Source: Ruminococcus sp. UNK.MGS-30
GTDB taxonomy: Bacteria; Bacillota; Clostridia; Oscillospirales; Ruminococcaceae
Assembly (NCBI GenBank): GCA_000980705.1
Contig: LBCK01000002.1
Span: 186,001-250,000, forward strand
Length of the DNA: 64,000 bases
Direction of reading: 5' to 3'
How positions within the stretch are numbered: the stretch's first letter is position 1; each line of letters begins with the position of its first letter. Below are positions 43,984 through 53,190 of the stretch, piece by piece. Below the pieces are notes generated by a model. It was given only the letters and a program-made list of their open reading frames with translations, ran no database searches and was not told where the DNA came from. A program made the position numbers and the translations under genes.

Positions 43984-44975
43984 AGGGCAAACAGGCACAG
44001 CAGGATGATGAGCGACAGGATCATGGCAAAGCCCATCTGGATGCCGAAAGCGCCCAGGATGAACCAGCCGTTTGTGCCGCCTTCCTGCCGCAGCCGGATG
44101 CGCCGCATTTCCGGGGAGACGTCCTCCTGCACCAGCTTGTGTACCCGGCGCAGCACGAAACGGTAATAGATGCGGTTTCCGAAGAGTCCCAGGAGAATAC
44201 TCAGCACGATCTCAAAGTAGCTGCTTATCATGGCGATGTTGTTCAGCAGGGTCTCGTGAGCGTCCAGCTTTCCGATCATGTTCTGGAGGAACTGGATCAC
44301 TTCCGGCTGGGCATTCGCCTCACGCAGCATGGGCAGATACTGCTGAAACATCAGTTCCAGCTGGACGATGGACTGGGGAACATGGAGCAGAGACAGCACG
44401 CCGATCAGCACCAGCGAAATGCCCCACATCTTCCGGTACGCCAGGTAATACTGGGGGAAGAGCAGGCAGGGAAAGTTCAGCGAAATGCGGTGTCCCTTAC
44501 TGAACCGCAGGAACTTTGGCAGATAGTACAGGTTGTTCTGCGCTACGAAGTTCGCCACATCTTCCAGCCGTTCGCCGTCCAGGTCTTCCGCCGGGTCCAG
44601 TCCGCAGGTCGCATCCTGTGCGCCCATGCGCTGTGCGGTTTCCCGGAGCTGTTCCCGAAAGGTTGCCGGCGGCGTGTCGGATTCCTCTTCCGGCCGTAAA
44701 AACGGCTTGCCGCAGTGCGGACAGTGGGTGGCATCCTTTGGACAGCTGGTGCCGCAGTCCGGGCAAATGCGTATCATCTGCGCCTCTTCCTCTGCTTTTT
44801 TCTCCGGTTGCCAGCTCTTTCCGGATTCGTGCAGCGGCAGGTTGACGCAGGCGCCGTTTTTCTGCCAGCAGGCACGGTGATACGGCGTACCGCAGTCCGG
44901 GCAGACGACGACGTCATCGTTGTCGGTGAATACCTGTCCGCAGACAAAGCACTTTTCTCCCGTGTGTATTCCCAT
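43980..44975 (-). CDS. membrane protein with RING-like and zinc-ribbon domains
   Basis: 331 aa. N-terminal RING/PHD-like Cys-His cluster (about 9-43: CFVCGQVFTDNDDVVVCPDC, then YHRACW). A second zinc ribbon follows (about 70-90: CPDCG ... CPHCGKPF). The C-terminal half has DUF2628-like membrane segments, including FPQYYLAYRKMW. It matches the prokaryotic RING-finger/zinc-ribbon plus DUF2628 architecture; the role is unknown. It is coupled by overlap to folA and expressed from a minus promoter at 45032-45060. Confidence 0.8.
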   Translation of the reverse strand: MGIHTGEKCFVCGQVFTDNDDVVVCPDCGTPYHRACWQKNGACVNLPLHESGKSWQPEKKAEEEAQMIRICPDCGTSCPKDATHCPHCGKPFLRPEEESDTPPATFREQLRETAQRMGAQDATCGLDPAEDLDGERLEDVANFVAQNNLYYLPKFLRFSKGHRISLNFPCLLFPQYYLAYRKMWGISLVLIGVLSLLHVPQSIVQLELMFQQYLPMLREANAQPEVIQFLQNMIGKLDAHETLLNNIAMISSYFEIVLSILLGLFGNRIYYRFVLRRVHKLVQEDVSPEMRRIRLRQEGGTNGWFILGAFGIQMGFAMILSLIILLCLFAL

Positions 44976-45031
44976 AGGGTATCCCTCTTTTCTAAGGCAG
45001 AATGCGGAGCATCGCCTTTTTTGCTCCCTAT

Positions 45032-45105
45032 ATTATAACACAGGAGAAAATTTTTTTCAATATCCAAAGAAAATATTTGCATCTTCTCCGATTTTGTAGT
45101 ATAAT
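45032..45105. promoter_or_regulatory. divergent promoters: zinc-ribbon gene (-) and prfB (+)
   Basis: Minus: TTGAAA (45055-45060), 17 bp, TATAAT (45032-45037). Plus: TTGCAT (45077-45082), 17 bp, TATAAT (45100-45105). Confidence 0.75.
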
Positions 45106-45148
45106 AAAAGAGATAGTGATTTTGTCTTTCGAACAAGGAGAAACAATT

Positions 45149-46267
45149 ATGGTATTATTAGATGAACTGCGTGTCACAATGAGTGACTACCGCAAAGACC
45201 TGAAAGAACTGTACGAGGTGCTGGGCATTGAAAAGGCACAGGCACGTTATGACGAACTGCAAAAGCAGGTGGCAGACCCGGATTTTTACAGCGATCTGGA
45301 GAATTCCCAGAAGGTACTCCAGGAAGTAAAGTCCCTGGAAAACCGCATCAACAAGTATAAGAAGATGGAAGAGACGCTGGATGACATCCTCACCCTCATT
45401 GAACTGACCATGGAAGAGGGCGAAGAAGAGTCCAACGCCGAGCTGAACGAAGAGGCAGACAGTTTCGTCAAGGAACTGGAATCGCTGAAACTGGCATCCC
45501 TGCTGACCGGCGAATATGACAGCTCCAATGCCATTCTGACATTCCACGCCGGCGCAGGCGGCACAGAGGCGCAGGACTGGGCAGAAATGCTCTACCGGAT
45601 GTACAACCGCTGGGCAGAGCGCCACAACTTCAAGGCAGAACTGCTGGACTATCTGGACGGCGACGAGGCTGGCTTGAAGAGTGCGTCCATCATGATCTCC
45701 GGCGACAACGCCTACGGCTTTTTGAAGTCCGAGTCCGGCGTGCATCGTCTGGTACGTGTGTCTCCGTTTGACTCCTCCGGACGCCGTCACACCTCTTTTG
45801 CGGCGCTGGAAGTTATGCCGGAAATCGACGACTCCATGGAAGTGGACATCCGTCCGGAAGATATCAAGATGGATGTCTTCCGTGCCAGCGGCGCCGGCGG
45901 ACAGCACATCAACAAGACCAGCTCCGCCGTTCGTCTGACCCACCTGCCCACCGGCATCGTGGTATCCTGCCAGACCCAGCGCAGCCAGTACCAGAACAAG
46001 GACTATGCGATGAAGATGCTCCGTGCAAAGCTGGTGGAGATCAAGGAACGGGAACACCTGGACAAGATCGCAGACATCAAGGGCGTGCAGAAAGAGATCG
46101 CCTGGGGCGCACAGATCCGTTCCTATGTATTCATGCCGTATACCCTGGTCAAGGATCACCGTACCGGTTTTGAAAACGGCAACATCCAGGCAGTTATGGA
46201 CGGCGACCTGGACGGCTTTATCAACGCCTATCTGAAAGCCCTGTCCAGCGGTACATTGCAGAAGTAA
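45149..46267 (+). CDS. prfB: peptide chain release factor 2 (no programmed frameshift)
   Basis: 372 aa from ATG 45149 (AAGGAG eight bases upstream). It recognises UGA and UAA stop codons. The anticodon-like tripeptide SPF (205-207) and the hydrolysis motif GGQ (250-252, SGAGGQHINKTSSAVR) are present. Most bacterial prfB genes have an internal UGA and +1 frameshift near codon 25. Here the frame is continuous through that region (ELYEVLGIEKAQAR), so the autoregulatory frameshift is absent. Confidence 0.96.
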   Translation: MVLLDELRVTMSDYRKDLKELYEVLGIEKAQARYDELQKQVADPDFYSDLENSQKVLQEVKSLENRINKYKKMEETLDDILTLIELTMEEGEEESNAELNEEADSFVKELESLKLASLLTGEYDSSNAILTFHAGAGGTEAQDWAEMLYRMYNRWAERHNFKAELLDYLDGDEAGLKSASIMISGDNAYGFLKSESGVHRLVRVSPFDSSGRRHTSFAALEVMPEIDDSMEVDIRPEDIKMDVFRASGAGGQHINKTSSAVRLTHLPTGIVVSCQTQRSQYQNKDYAMKMLRAKLVEIKEREHLDKIADIKGVQKEIAWGAQIRSYVFMPYTLVKDHRTGFENGNIQAVMDGDLDGFINAYLKALSSGTLQK

Positions 46268-46314
46268 GGTTTGCTTGTGCAGAGGGATACCTCGAAAGAG
46301 TTTCCTCTTAAAAT

Positions 46315-46412
46315 GTCTCCTCTTTTAGAGGAGATGCCCGACAGGGCAGAGGAGTCGTGATTTGAACCCCTCCGAGCGGCTTTGCCGCCCACCTCCCCTT
46401 TCAGGGGAGGCT
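46315..46412. repeat. palindromic repeats (two units)
   Basis: GTCTCCTCTTTTAGAGGAG with GCCCGACAGGGC and GAGGAGTC (46315-46354). Then an inverted unit: CCCCTCCGAGCGGC, CCTCCCCTTTCAGGGGAGG (46367-46412). Confidence 0.8.
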
Positions 46413-46430
46413 GATTCACACCAAATTTTC

Positions 46431-46459
46431 TTGACAAGGATTCCGGTTTTCGCTATAAT
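46431..46459 (+). promoter_or_regulatory. pyrE promoter
   Basis: TTGACA (46431-46436), 17 bp, TATAAT (46454-46459), a full consensus. Confidence 0.85.
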
Positions 46460-46518
46460 AATAGTACAGACAGCAGCAGTGCTGTACCGACGGAAAAACA
46501 GAAAGGAAGAACAGACCT

Positions 46519-47178
46519 ATGACATACAAAGAATCATTCCTGCGCTTTATGGTAGACTGCGGCGTGCTGACATTCGGCGAGTTTACGCTGAAAAGCGGCA
46601 GAAAAGCACCGTATTTCATCAACGCCGGCAACTATCACAGCGGCGCACAGCTGATGGAGCTGGGACGCTATTACGCTGCTTGCATCGCAGAGCATAACAT
46701 CCCGGTAGAGACCGTTTTCGGTCCGGCGTACAAGGGTATTCCGCTGGCAGCCGCAGCAGCTGTGGCTCTGGCGGACAAGTACCAGAAGGACGTAAACTTC
46801 TGCTTTGACCGCAAGGAAGTCAAGGACCACGGCGAAGGCGGTATGTTCGTCGGCAAAAAGCTGACAGACGGCGAAAAGGTGGTCATCATCGAGGACGTTA
46901 TGACTTCCGGCAAGGCAATGGCTGAGGTATATCCCAAGCTGAAAGGCGCAGCAGATGTAGACATCACCGGCATGGTCATCACCGTAGACCGGATGGAGCG
47001 TGCGCTGGAGGGCGAAAAGTCCGCTGTGCAGTCTGTCTATGAAAAGTACGGCGTTCCGGTATATTCCATCGTCAACATGGAAGATATCATCCAGGGCATC
47101 CGGGATGAGGTCATCCCGGGCAAGGAACACCTGGACGCAATGCTGGCTTATCGGGAACAGTACGGCGTAAAGGCATAA
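46519..47178 (+). CDS. pyrE: orotate phosphoribosyltransferase
   Basis: 219 aa. It makes orotidine 5'-phosphate from orotate and PRPP in pyrimidine synthesis. The PRPP loop is VVIIEDVMTSGKA, and TLKSGRKAPYFINAGNY and FGPAYKGIPLA are family features. It stands alone here, not in a pyr cluster, with a consensus promoter of its own. I see no PyrR-type attenuator in its roughly 55 nt leader. The tRNA-Arg gene follows 60 bases downstream. Confidence 0.95.
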   Translation: MTYKESFLRFMVDCGVLTFGEFTLKSGRKAPYFINAGNYHSGAQLMELGRYYAACIAEHNIPVETVFGPAYKGIPLAAAAAVALADKYQKDVNFCFDRKEVKDHGEGGMFVGKKLTDGEKVVIIEDVMTSGKAMAEVYPKLKGAADVDITGMVITVDRMERALEGEKSAVQSVYEKYGVPVYSIVNMEDIIQGIRDEVIPGKEHLDAMLAYREQYGVKA

Positions 47179-47238
47179 GCCAGACCAACAAAGGCATACA
47201 AAAGGAGACGGGCGGTTTCATGACCCCGTCTCTGTGAT

Positions 47239-47315
47239 GTTCCAGTAGCTCAGCTGGATAGAGCGACCGCCTCCTAAGCGGTAGGCCGGGTGTTCGAATC
47301 ACCTCTGGAACGCCA
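47239..47315 (+). tRNA. tRNA-Arg (anticodon CCT)
   Basis: Acceptor stem GTTCCAG/CTGGAAC, discriminator G and encoded CCA (47313-47315). The D arm is AGCTCAGCTGGATAGAGC. The anticodon stem ACCGC/GCGGT holds loop CTCCTAA with CCT at 47273-47275 (reads AGG). The T loop is TTCGAATC. It is probably co-transcribed with pyrE and ends at the terminator 47324-47358. Confidence 0.95.
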
Positions 47316-47323
47316 GAAAAACG

Positions 47324-47358
47324 CTGCCGGCGGACGGGTTCTGCCGGCAGATTTTTTT
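47324..47358 (+). terminator. terminator of pyrE/tRNA-Arg
   Basis: CTGCCGGC/GCCGGCAG, then ATTTTTTT. Confidence 0.9.
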
Positions 47359-47368
47359 CAAAAAACGG

Positions 47369-47481
47369 TTGACAAGCCGTGAAAAGTATGCTATAATAAA
47401 AAAGCCGCTTGCGTGGAGGTCTCAAAACACTCCGGTGTGCCTTCGGCAGCGAGTTTTTGTAAAAGGCAGGTGCCAAGAATT
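47369..47481 (+). promoter_or_regulatory. rplU promoter and leader
   Basis: TTGACA (47369-47374), 17 bp, extended -10 TGCTATAAT (47392-47397). The 84 nt leader (47398-47481) is where Firmicutes carry an L21 autoregulatory structure, and short pairings such as GCCTTCGGC (47440-47448) are visible. I cannot confirm the L21 leader fold. Confidence 0.7.
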
Positions 47482-47793
47482 ATGTACGCAGTAATTGAAA
47501 CCGGCGGAAAGCAGTATCAGGTAAAGGCTAACGACACACTCTTTATCGAAAAGCTGAACGTTGAAGCAGAGGACAGCATTGTTTTTGACAAGGTTGTAGC
47601 AGTTGGCGGCGAGGACGGTCTGAAGATCGGCACTCCGTATGTTGACGGTGCTTCTGTACGTGCCAAGGTCATCAAGAATGGCAAGGCAAAGAAGATTACG
47701 GTTATGACCTATAAGCCGAAGAAGGGCGAAAAGAAGAAGCAGGGTCACAGACAGCCGTATACCCAGGTGCAGATCGAAGCCATTGAGGCATAA
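47482..47793 (+). CDS. rplU: 50S ribosomal protein L21
   Basis: 103 aa from ATG 47482. It has the typical [20 protein letters not shown] start, the conserved [20 protein letters not shown], and IEAIEA at the C-terminus. It binds 23S rRNA in the large subunit. It is the first gene of the conserved rplU-prp-rpmA operon; the prp start codon follows its stop immediately. Confidence 0.97.
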   Translation: MYAVIETGGKQYQVKANDTLFIEKLNVEAEDSIVFDKVVAVGGEDGLKIGTPYVDGASVRAKVIKNGKAKKITVMTYKPKKGEKKKQGHRQPYTQVQIEAIEA

Positions 47794-48120
47794 ATGATTT
47801 CCGCACGTTTTTTTCTTGCAGGAGAGCAGTATACCGGCTGTGAGATCACCGGACACGCCGATTATTCGGAAGAGGGGACAGATGTGATCTGTGCCTATGT
47901 GTCGGCTGCGGTGCAGACCGTGGCAAATCTCATGACGGAGATCTTCCGGCTTCCCGTTTCGGCGGAGGAGACCGAAGAACCGGCGAGGGTATCGCTCCGG
48001 CTTTCGGAAAAAGATGATTCCGGCAACGCCCACCGTTTATTTGCGGGGCTGGCGTTACAGCTGGGAGAGCTGTCGAAAGCGTTTCCTGCGAATATTCAAG
48101 TCACACACATGGAGGTGTAA
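47794..48120 (+). CDS. prp: ribosomal-processing cysteine protease Prp
   Basis: 108 aa. Prp cleaves the N-terminal extension of L27, an essential step in Firmicutes. The catalytic pair is His21 (TGHADYSEEG) and Cys33 (DVICAYVSAA). It lies between its operon partners L21 and L27, with zero bases after rplU and three before rpmA. Confidence 0.95.
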   Translation: MISARFFLAGEQYTGCEITGHADYSEEGTDVICAYVSAAVQTVANLMTEIFRLPVSAEETEEPARVSLRLSEKDDSGNAHRLFAGLALQLGELSKAFPANIQVTHMEV

Positions 48121-48123
48121 GTC

Positions 48124-48405
48124 ATGCTGAAGATTAATGTACAGTTTTTTGCACATAAGAAGGGTTCTGGTTCTACCAAGAACGGCCGTGATTCTGAGTC
48201 CAAGCGTCTGGGCGTAAAGCGTGCAGACGGTCAGTTCGTTAAGGCTGGCAACATCCTGGTTCGCCAGAGAGGTACTCACATTCATCCGGGCGCAGGCGTA
48301 GGCATCGGTTCTGATGATACCCTGTTTGCTACCGTTGATGGTACTGTAAAGTTTGAGCGTGTTGGCCGTGACCGCAAGAAGGTCAGCGTATACGCTGCAC
48401 AGTAA
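48124..48405 (+). CDS. rpmA: 50S ribosomal protein L27 precursor
   Basis: 93 aa. The N-terminal extension MLKINVQFF precedes the mature [20 protein letters not shown], matching the Prp cleavage motif (cut after Phe9). The mature N-terminus reaches the peptidyl-transferase centre. A terminator follows at 48448. Confidence 0.97.
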   Translation: MLKINVQFFAHKKGSGSTKNGRDSESKRLGVKRADGQFVKAGNILVRQRGTHIHPGAGVGIGSDDTLFATVDGTVKFERVGRDRKKVSVYAAQ

Positions 48406-48447
48406 CGAAAACGACATAATTTGTCGGATTGCGTGAAGAACGACAGG

Positions 48448-48484
48448 AAATCCCGAGCAGCGTTTGTGTGCTTGGGATTTTCTT
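48448..48484 (+). terminator. terminator of rplU-prp-rpmA
   Basis: AAATCCCGAGCA / TGCTTGGGATTT stem (one mismatch), then TTCTT. Confidence 0.75.
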
Positions 48485-48486
48485 AT

Positions 48487-48551
48487 TATACTTCACGTGA
48501 TTGCAAAAGATGCAGGGCAGAAATGTGTCTTTTGCAATCGTGTGAAGTATA
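48487..48551. repeat. 65 bp near-perfect palindrome upstream of obgE
   Basis: 24 nt arms (48487-48510 and 48528-48551) pair along their length, apart from a two-base wobble/mismatch spot near ACGTG/GTGTG, around a 17 nt loop. No T-run follows on either side as in a normal terminator. It may be a small mobile palindrome or an RNA-processing hairpin in the obgE leader. Confidence 0.7.
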
Positions 48552-48596
48552 GCTGTGACGTGTGAAAGATACACCGTGAAATGAGAGGAGATGTGA

Positions 48597-49871
<1,275 letters not shown>

Positions 49872-49883
49872 TGAGGTGAGGGT

Positions 49884-50288
49884 ATGAAACCGTTGACACA
49901 AGCAGAGGCGAGACAGTATAGTCCCATGGCACTGGCATTTCTGGGCGACAGCGTCTATGAAGTGATGGTGCGGGAATATCTCCTTCGTGCGGCAAATCAG
50001 CCGGCGGCAAAGCTGCATGACCAAAAGGTACAACTGGTCTGTGCAGGCTTTCAAGCGGCGGCGGCAGACCGTCTGCTGCCCGTTCTGACCGAGAACGAGA
50101 CCGGCGTCTATAAACGTGGCAGAAACGCCAACAATACCGTTCCACGCCATACCTCCGCACAGGATTATCATAAGGCGACCGGGCTGGAAAGCCTGTTCGG
50201 CTATCTTCATCTGATGGGTGCGCAGGAGCGGCTGGAAGAATTATTTCAAATTGTGATGAATGCAGACGGTGCGTCTGCGGAAGAATAA
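49884..50288 (+). CDS. mrnC: Mini-ribonuclease 3
   Basis: 134 aa. It is an RNase III catalytic domain without a dsRNA-binding domain. ALAFLGDSVYEVMVREYLL and the later KRGRNANNTVPRHTSAQDY with GLESLFGYLHLMG are the family signatures. It matures 23S rRNA in Firmicutes. It is probably in the same mRNA as obgE and yebC. Confidence 0.93.
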   Translation: MKPLTQAEARQYSPMALAFLGDSVYEVMVREYLLRAANQPAAKLHDQKVQLVCAGFQAAAADRLLPVLTENETGVYKRGRNANNTVPRHTSAQDYHKATGLESLFGYLHLMGAQERLEELFQIVMNADGASAEE

Positions 50289-50301
50289 GGAGTGTTTACC
50301 A

Positions 50302-51039
50302 ATGTCAGGACATTCGAAGTGGAATAATATCAAGCGGAAAAAGGAAGCAACCGATGCCATCAAGGGCAAGATCTTCACCAAGATCGGCAGAGAGATCACC
50401 GTTTGCGTCAAGGAAGGCGGTCCCGACCCCAACAGCAACGCCAAGCTGCGTGATCTGATCGCAAAGGCAAAGTCCAACAACGTGCCGAACGACAACATCG
50501 ACCGTGTCATCAAGAAGGCTGCTGGCGAGGGTGACAAGAACAACTACGAATCCATCGTATACGAGGGCTATGGTCCCAACGGCGTGGCGGTTATCGTAGA
50601 GTGTCTGACCGACAACAAGAACCGTACTGCAGGAAATGTACGCCACTATTTCGACAAGTTCGGCGGCAATCTGGGAACATCCGGCTGTGTATCCTTTATG
50701 TTCAGTGAAAAAGGCGTGCTGGTGCTGGAAAATGACGGTCTGGACGAGGACCAGGTCATGGAGGACTGCTTTGAGTTCGATGCAGACGATTTCTCCATGG
50801 ATGACGAAGAGGTCATCGAGGTCTCCTGCGCTCCGGCAGCCCTGCGTGGTCTGCGTGAGGGGCTGACCGAAAAGGGCTATCACGTGCTGTCCGCAGAGGT
50901 CATGCAGATCCCGTCCACCTATACCACGCTGGACGACGAAGAAGCAGTCAAGAAGATGAACCTGCTGCTGGAGAATCTGGAAGAGGATGACGACGTGCAG
51001 AACGTATTCCACAACTGGAATATGCCGGAAGAGGAATAA
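50302..51039 (+). CDS. YebC/PmpR-family regulator
   Basis: 245 aa from ATG 50302 (AAGGAGTG SD). It shows the family start MSGHSKWNNIKRKKEATDA, the NVPNDNIDRVIKKA helix and the YEGYGPNGVAVIVE strand. Long described as a DNA-binding regulator, YebC has more recently been linked to relief of ribosome stalling; which applies here is unknown. A terminator follows at 51095. Confidence 0.93.
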   Translation: MSGHSKWNNIKRKKEATDAIKGKIFTKIGREITVCVKEGGPDPNSNAKLRDLIAKAKSNNVPNDNIDRVIKKAAGEGDKNNYESIVYEGYGPNGVAVIVECLTDNKNRTAGNVRHYFDKFGGNLGTSGCVSFMFSEKGVLVLENDGLDEDQVMEDCFEFDADDFSMDDEEVIEVSCAPAALRGLREGLTEKGYHVLSAEVMQIPSTYTTLDDEEAVKKMNLLLENLEEDDDVQNVFHNWNMPEEE

Positions 51040-51094
51040 GCACGGCGCAGGTACAGGCGTAGTCGAAGAGCCGGCAGGCTCAAACAGAAAATTG

Positions 51095-51136
51095 GCGTAT
51101 CCGGTTTCGCCTCGGCGGCGCCGGATGCGTTTTTTT
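51095..51136 (+). terminator. terminator after yebC
   Basis: GCGTATCCGG / CCGGATGCGT, 10 pairs with wobbles, then TTTTTTT. Confidence 0.85.
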
Positions 51137-51326
51137 GTGAAAAGAGAAAAAGAGAAGAGAAACTGCTGTTCATGGTATGACAGACATCGTGTGGAAATGC
51201 AGCTTTGACGGCGGGGCGAAACGTGGTTCGCCCGGCGGTGAAAAGACGGCTATTGTGAGATCGCAGAGAGGACTGGGTATCCCATGCCCGACAGTACTAG
51301 CAGGAACAGCACAGAAAGGAAAAAGA
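51137..51326 (+). promoter_or_regulatory. leader region of the DEAD-box helicase gene
   Basis: 190 bases without a gene. They hold a GGGCGAA/TTCGCCC stem-loop (51215-51231) and purine-rich stretches. I see no convincing promoter. Long leaders are common for cold-shock helicase genes, but regulation here is not shown. Confidence 0.35.
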
Positions 51327-53054
51327 ATGCGATTTGAAGAACTGAATCTATCCGCACCGCTGCTGGAGGCGATTGCACAGCTGGACTTCACCGAGATGAC
51401 AGAGATCCAGGAAAAGGCGATTCCGCTGCTGCTGGAGGGCAAAGACGTGATCGGAAAGTCCAATACCGGCACGGGAAAAACTGCTGCATTCAGCATCCCG
51501 ATCCTGGAACAGATGGGACAGATGCCCCAGGAGGAGCGCCGCAATGTGTGCGCTCTGATCCTTTGCCCCACACGGGAACTGGCGATGCAGGCTTGTGACG
51601 AGATCCGGAAGTTTTCCCGGTTCCAGAGACAGATAAAGCCCGTGGCTGTCTACGGCGGCGCCAGCATGGAGCGCCAGATCTACCAGCTGAAAAACGGCGC
51701 CAATCTGGTAGTCGGCACGCCGGGACGTGTCCTCGACCATCTCCGCCGCCGGACGCTGAAACTGGACAATCTGAAAACCATCGTCCTGGACGAGGCGGAC
51801 GAAATGCTGAACATGGGATTCCGGGAGGACATCGAGTCTGTCCTGGCGCAGATTCCGGAAGAACGTCAGACCGTGCTGTTCTCCGCTACCATGCCGCCGG
51901 CAATCCTGGCGATCACCAAGCAGTATCAGAACGACCCGGTGCTGGTGCAGATCCAGAGCGCACACCGGACGGTGGATGCCATCGCTCAGTTTTCCGTCAG
52001 CGTTCCCATGGGACGCAAGACCGATGCGCTCCAGCTGCTCCTGCTGTCGAAACAGCCCAAGTCTGCCATGATCTTCTGCAACACCAAGAAGATGGTAGAC
52101 GAGCTGACTGAGGCGCTGTGTCTCCGTGGCTTTTCTGCCGCAGGTCTCCACGGCGATATGAAACAGCTCCAGCGCACCCAGGTCATGAACGGGTTCAAGA
52201 GCGGCAGAAATACCATTCTCATCGCCACCGATGTGGCTGCCCGTGGCATTGATGTCAAGGGCGTGGATGCCGTGTTTAACTACGACCTGCCCCAGGATCA
52301 TGAGTACTATATCCACCGCATCGGCAGAACCGGACGTGCCGGAAAGACCGGTACGGCGTACAATATCCTCAGCGGCAGAAAGCAGGAAATGGAGATGCGT
52401 GACATCTCCCGGTATACCAAGGCGGACATCACCGAGATTCCTGTGCCGACCTCCAAGGAACTCCGGGCATCGGCAACGGAAGAGACACGCACCCAGCTGC
52501 TGGAACTGGCGGCACAGCCGTCATCGGAAGAGGCACTGGCGCTGGCGCAGGAACTGCTGGCACAGGCATCGTCTCCGGAACAGCTGCTGGCGGCGCTGGT
52601 GCAGAAACAGCTGGACGCAGCCACCAAGAACCTGCCCACATTCGATGTGCCAAAGCCGATCCGCAAGGGCAAGCGTGCCGGAGCGAAAACCGTTCGGGTA
52701 CACATCAACGCCGGACGCAAGGACCGGATGGCGCCCAACTTTATCCTGGGTGCGTTGGTAGAGGCGACGGGCATGGCTGGCAACGAATTCGGCAAGATCG
52801 ACATTCACGACCAGTACACCACCGTGGAAGTGCCGGAGACAGAGACCGACTTTGTCATTGATGCCATGCAGGACGAGAAAATCAACGGCAAGGCAGTTTC
52901 CGTGCGGCGCTATGAAGAGCGTGATAACGACCACCGTGGCGGCTCTCACAGCGGACGTGGCGGCAGAAACGGCGGACAGCACCGCCAGTCCCGTCACGGC
53001 TATAACCAGCACGCACGCAGCGGCGGCTATAACCGCAAGCGGAGAAAGGGCTGA
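51327..53054 (+). CDS. DEAD-box RNA helicase with DbpA-type RNA-binding domain
   Basis: 575 aa from ATG 51327; an in-frame upstream start at 51177 has no SD. RecA-like domain 1 has the Q motif, SNTGTGKT, PTRELAMQ, VVGTPGRVLDH, DEAD and SAT. Domain 2 has TDVAARGIDVKG and YIHRIGRTGRAGKTG. A linker rich in Ala/Glu follows, then a DbpA RNA-binding domain (about 455-535) and a basic Gly/Arg/His tail. It is of the DeaD/CsdA type, acting in ribosome assembly or RNA decay. Confidence 0.93.
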   Translation: MRFEELNLSAPLLEAIAQLDFTEMTEIQEKAIPLLLEGKDVIGKSNTGTGKTAAFSIPILEQMGQMPQEERRNVCALILCPTRELAMQACDEIRKFSRFQRQIKPVAVYGGASMERQIYQLKNGANLVVGTPGRVLDHLRRRTLKLDNLKTIVLDEADEMLNMGFREDIESVLAQIPEERQTVLFSATMPPAILAITKQYQNDPVLVQIQSAHRTVDAIAQFSVSVPMGRKTDALQLLLLSKQPKSAMIFCNTKKMVDELTEALCLRGFSAAGLHGDMKQLQRTQVMNGFKSGRNTILIATDVAARGIDVKGVDAVFNYDLPQDHEYYIHRIGRTGRAGKTGTAYNILSGRKQEMEMRDISRYTKADITEIPVPTSKELRASATEETRTQLLELAAQPSSEEALALAQELLAQASSPEQLLAALVQKQLDAATKNLPTFDVPKPIRKGKRAGAKTVRVHINAGRKDRMAPNFILGALVEATGMAGNEFGKIDIHDQYTTVEVPETETDFVIDAMQDEKINGKAVSVRRYEERDNDHRGGSHSGRGGRNGGQHRQSRHGYNQHARSGGYNRKRRKG

Positions 53055-53081
53055 TATCGCTCACCAAGGATAAAATAAACC

Positions 53082-53127
53082 AATCCCCGGACAGACATCG
53101 CCTGGATGTTTGTCCGGGGATTTTTTT
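53082..53127 (+). terminator. terminator of the helicase gene
   Basis: AATCCCCGGACA / TGTCCGGGGATT, perfect 12 bp, then TTTTTTT. Confidence 0.92.
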
Positions 53128-53135
53128 GCCCAGAC

Positions 53136-53169
53136 AGAAAAACACCCTGCCGGAGAAAAAGCAGGGTGT
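53136..53169 (-). terminator. terminator of the sigma/anti-sigma operon
   Basis: ACACCCTGC/GCAGGGTGT, with a T-run on the minus strand (53136-53141). Confidence 0.85.
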
Positions 53170-53190
53170 CGGGAAGAGTATATGGAGTTG

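Noticed and set aside
46460-46518. PyrR attenuator or uracil-responsive leader before pyrE
   Set aside because: The leader is only about 55 nt and shows no terminator/antiterminator pair.
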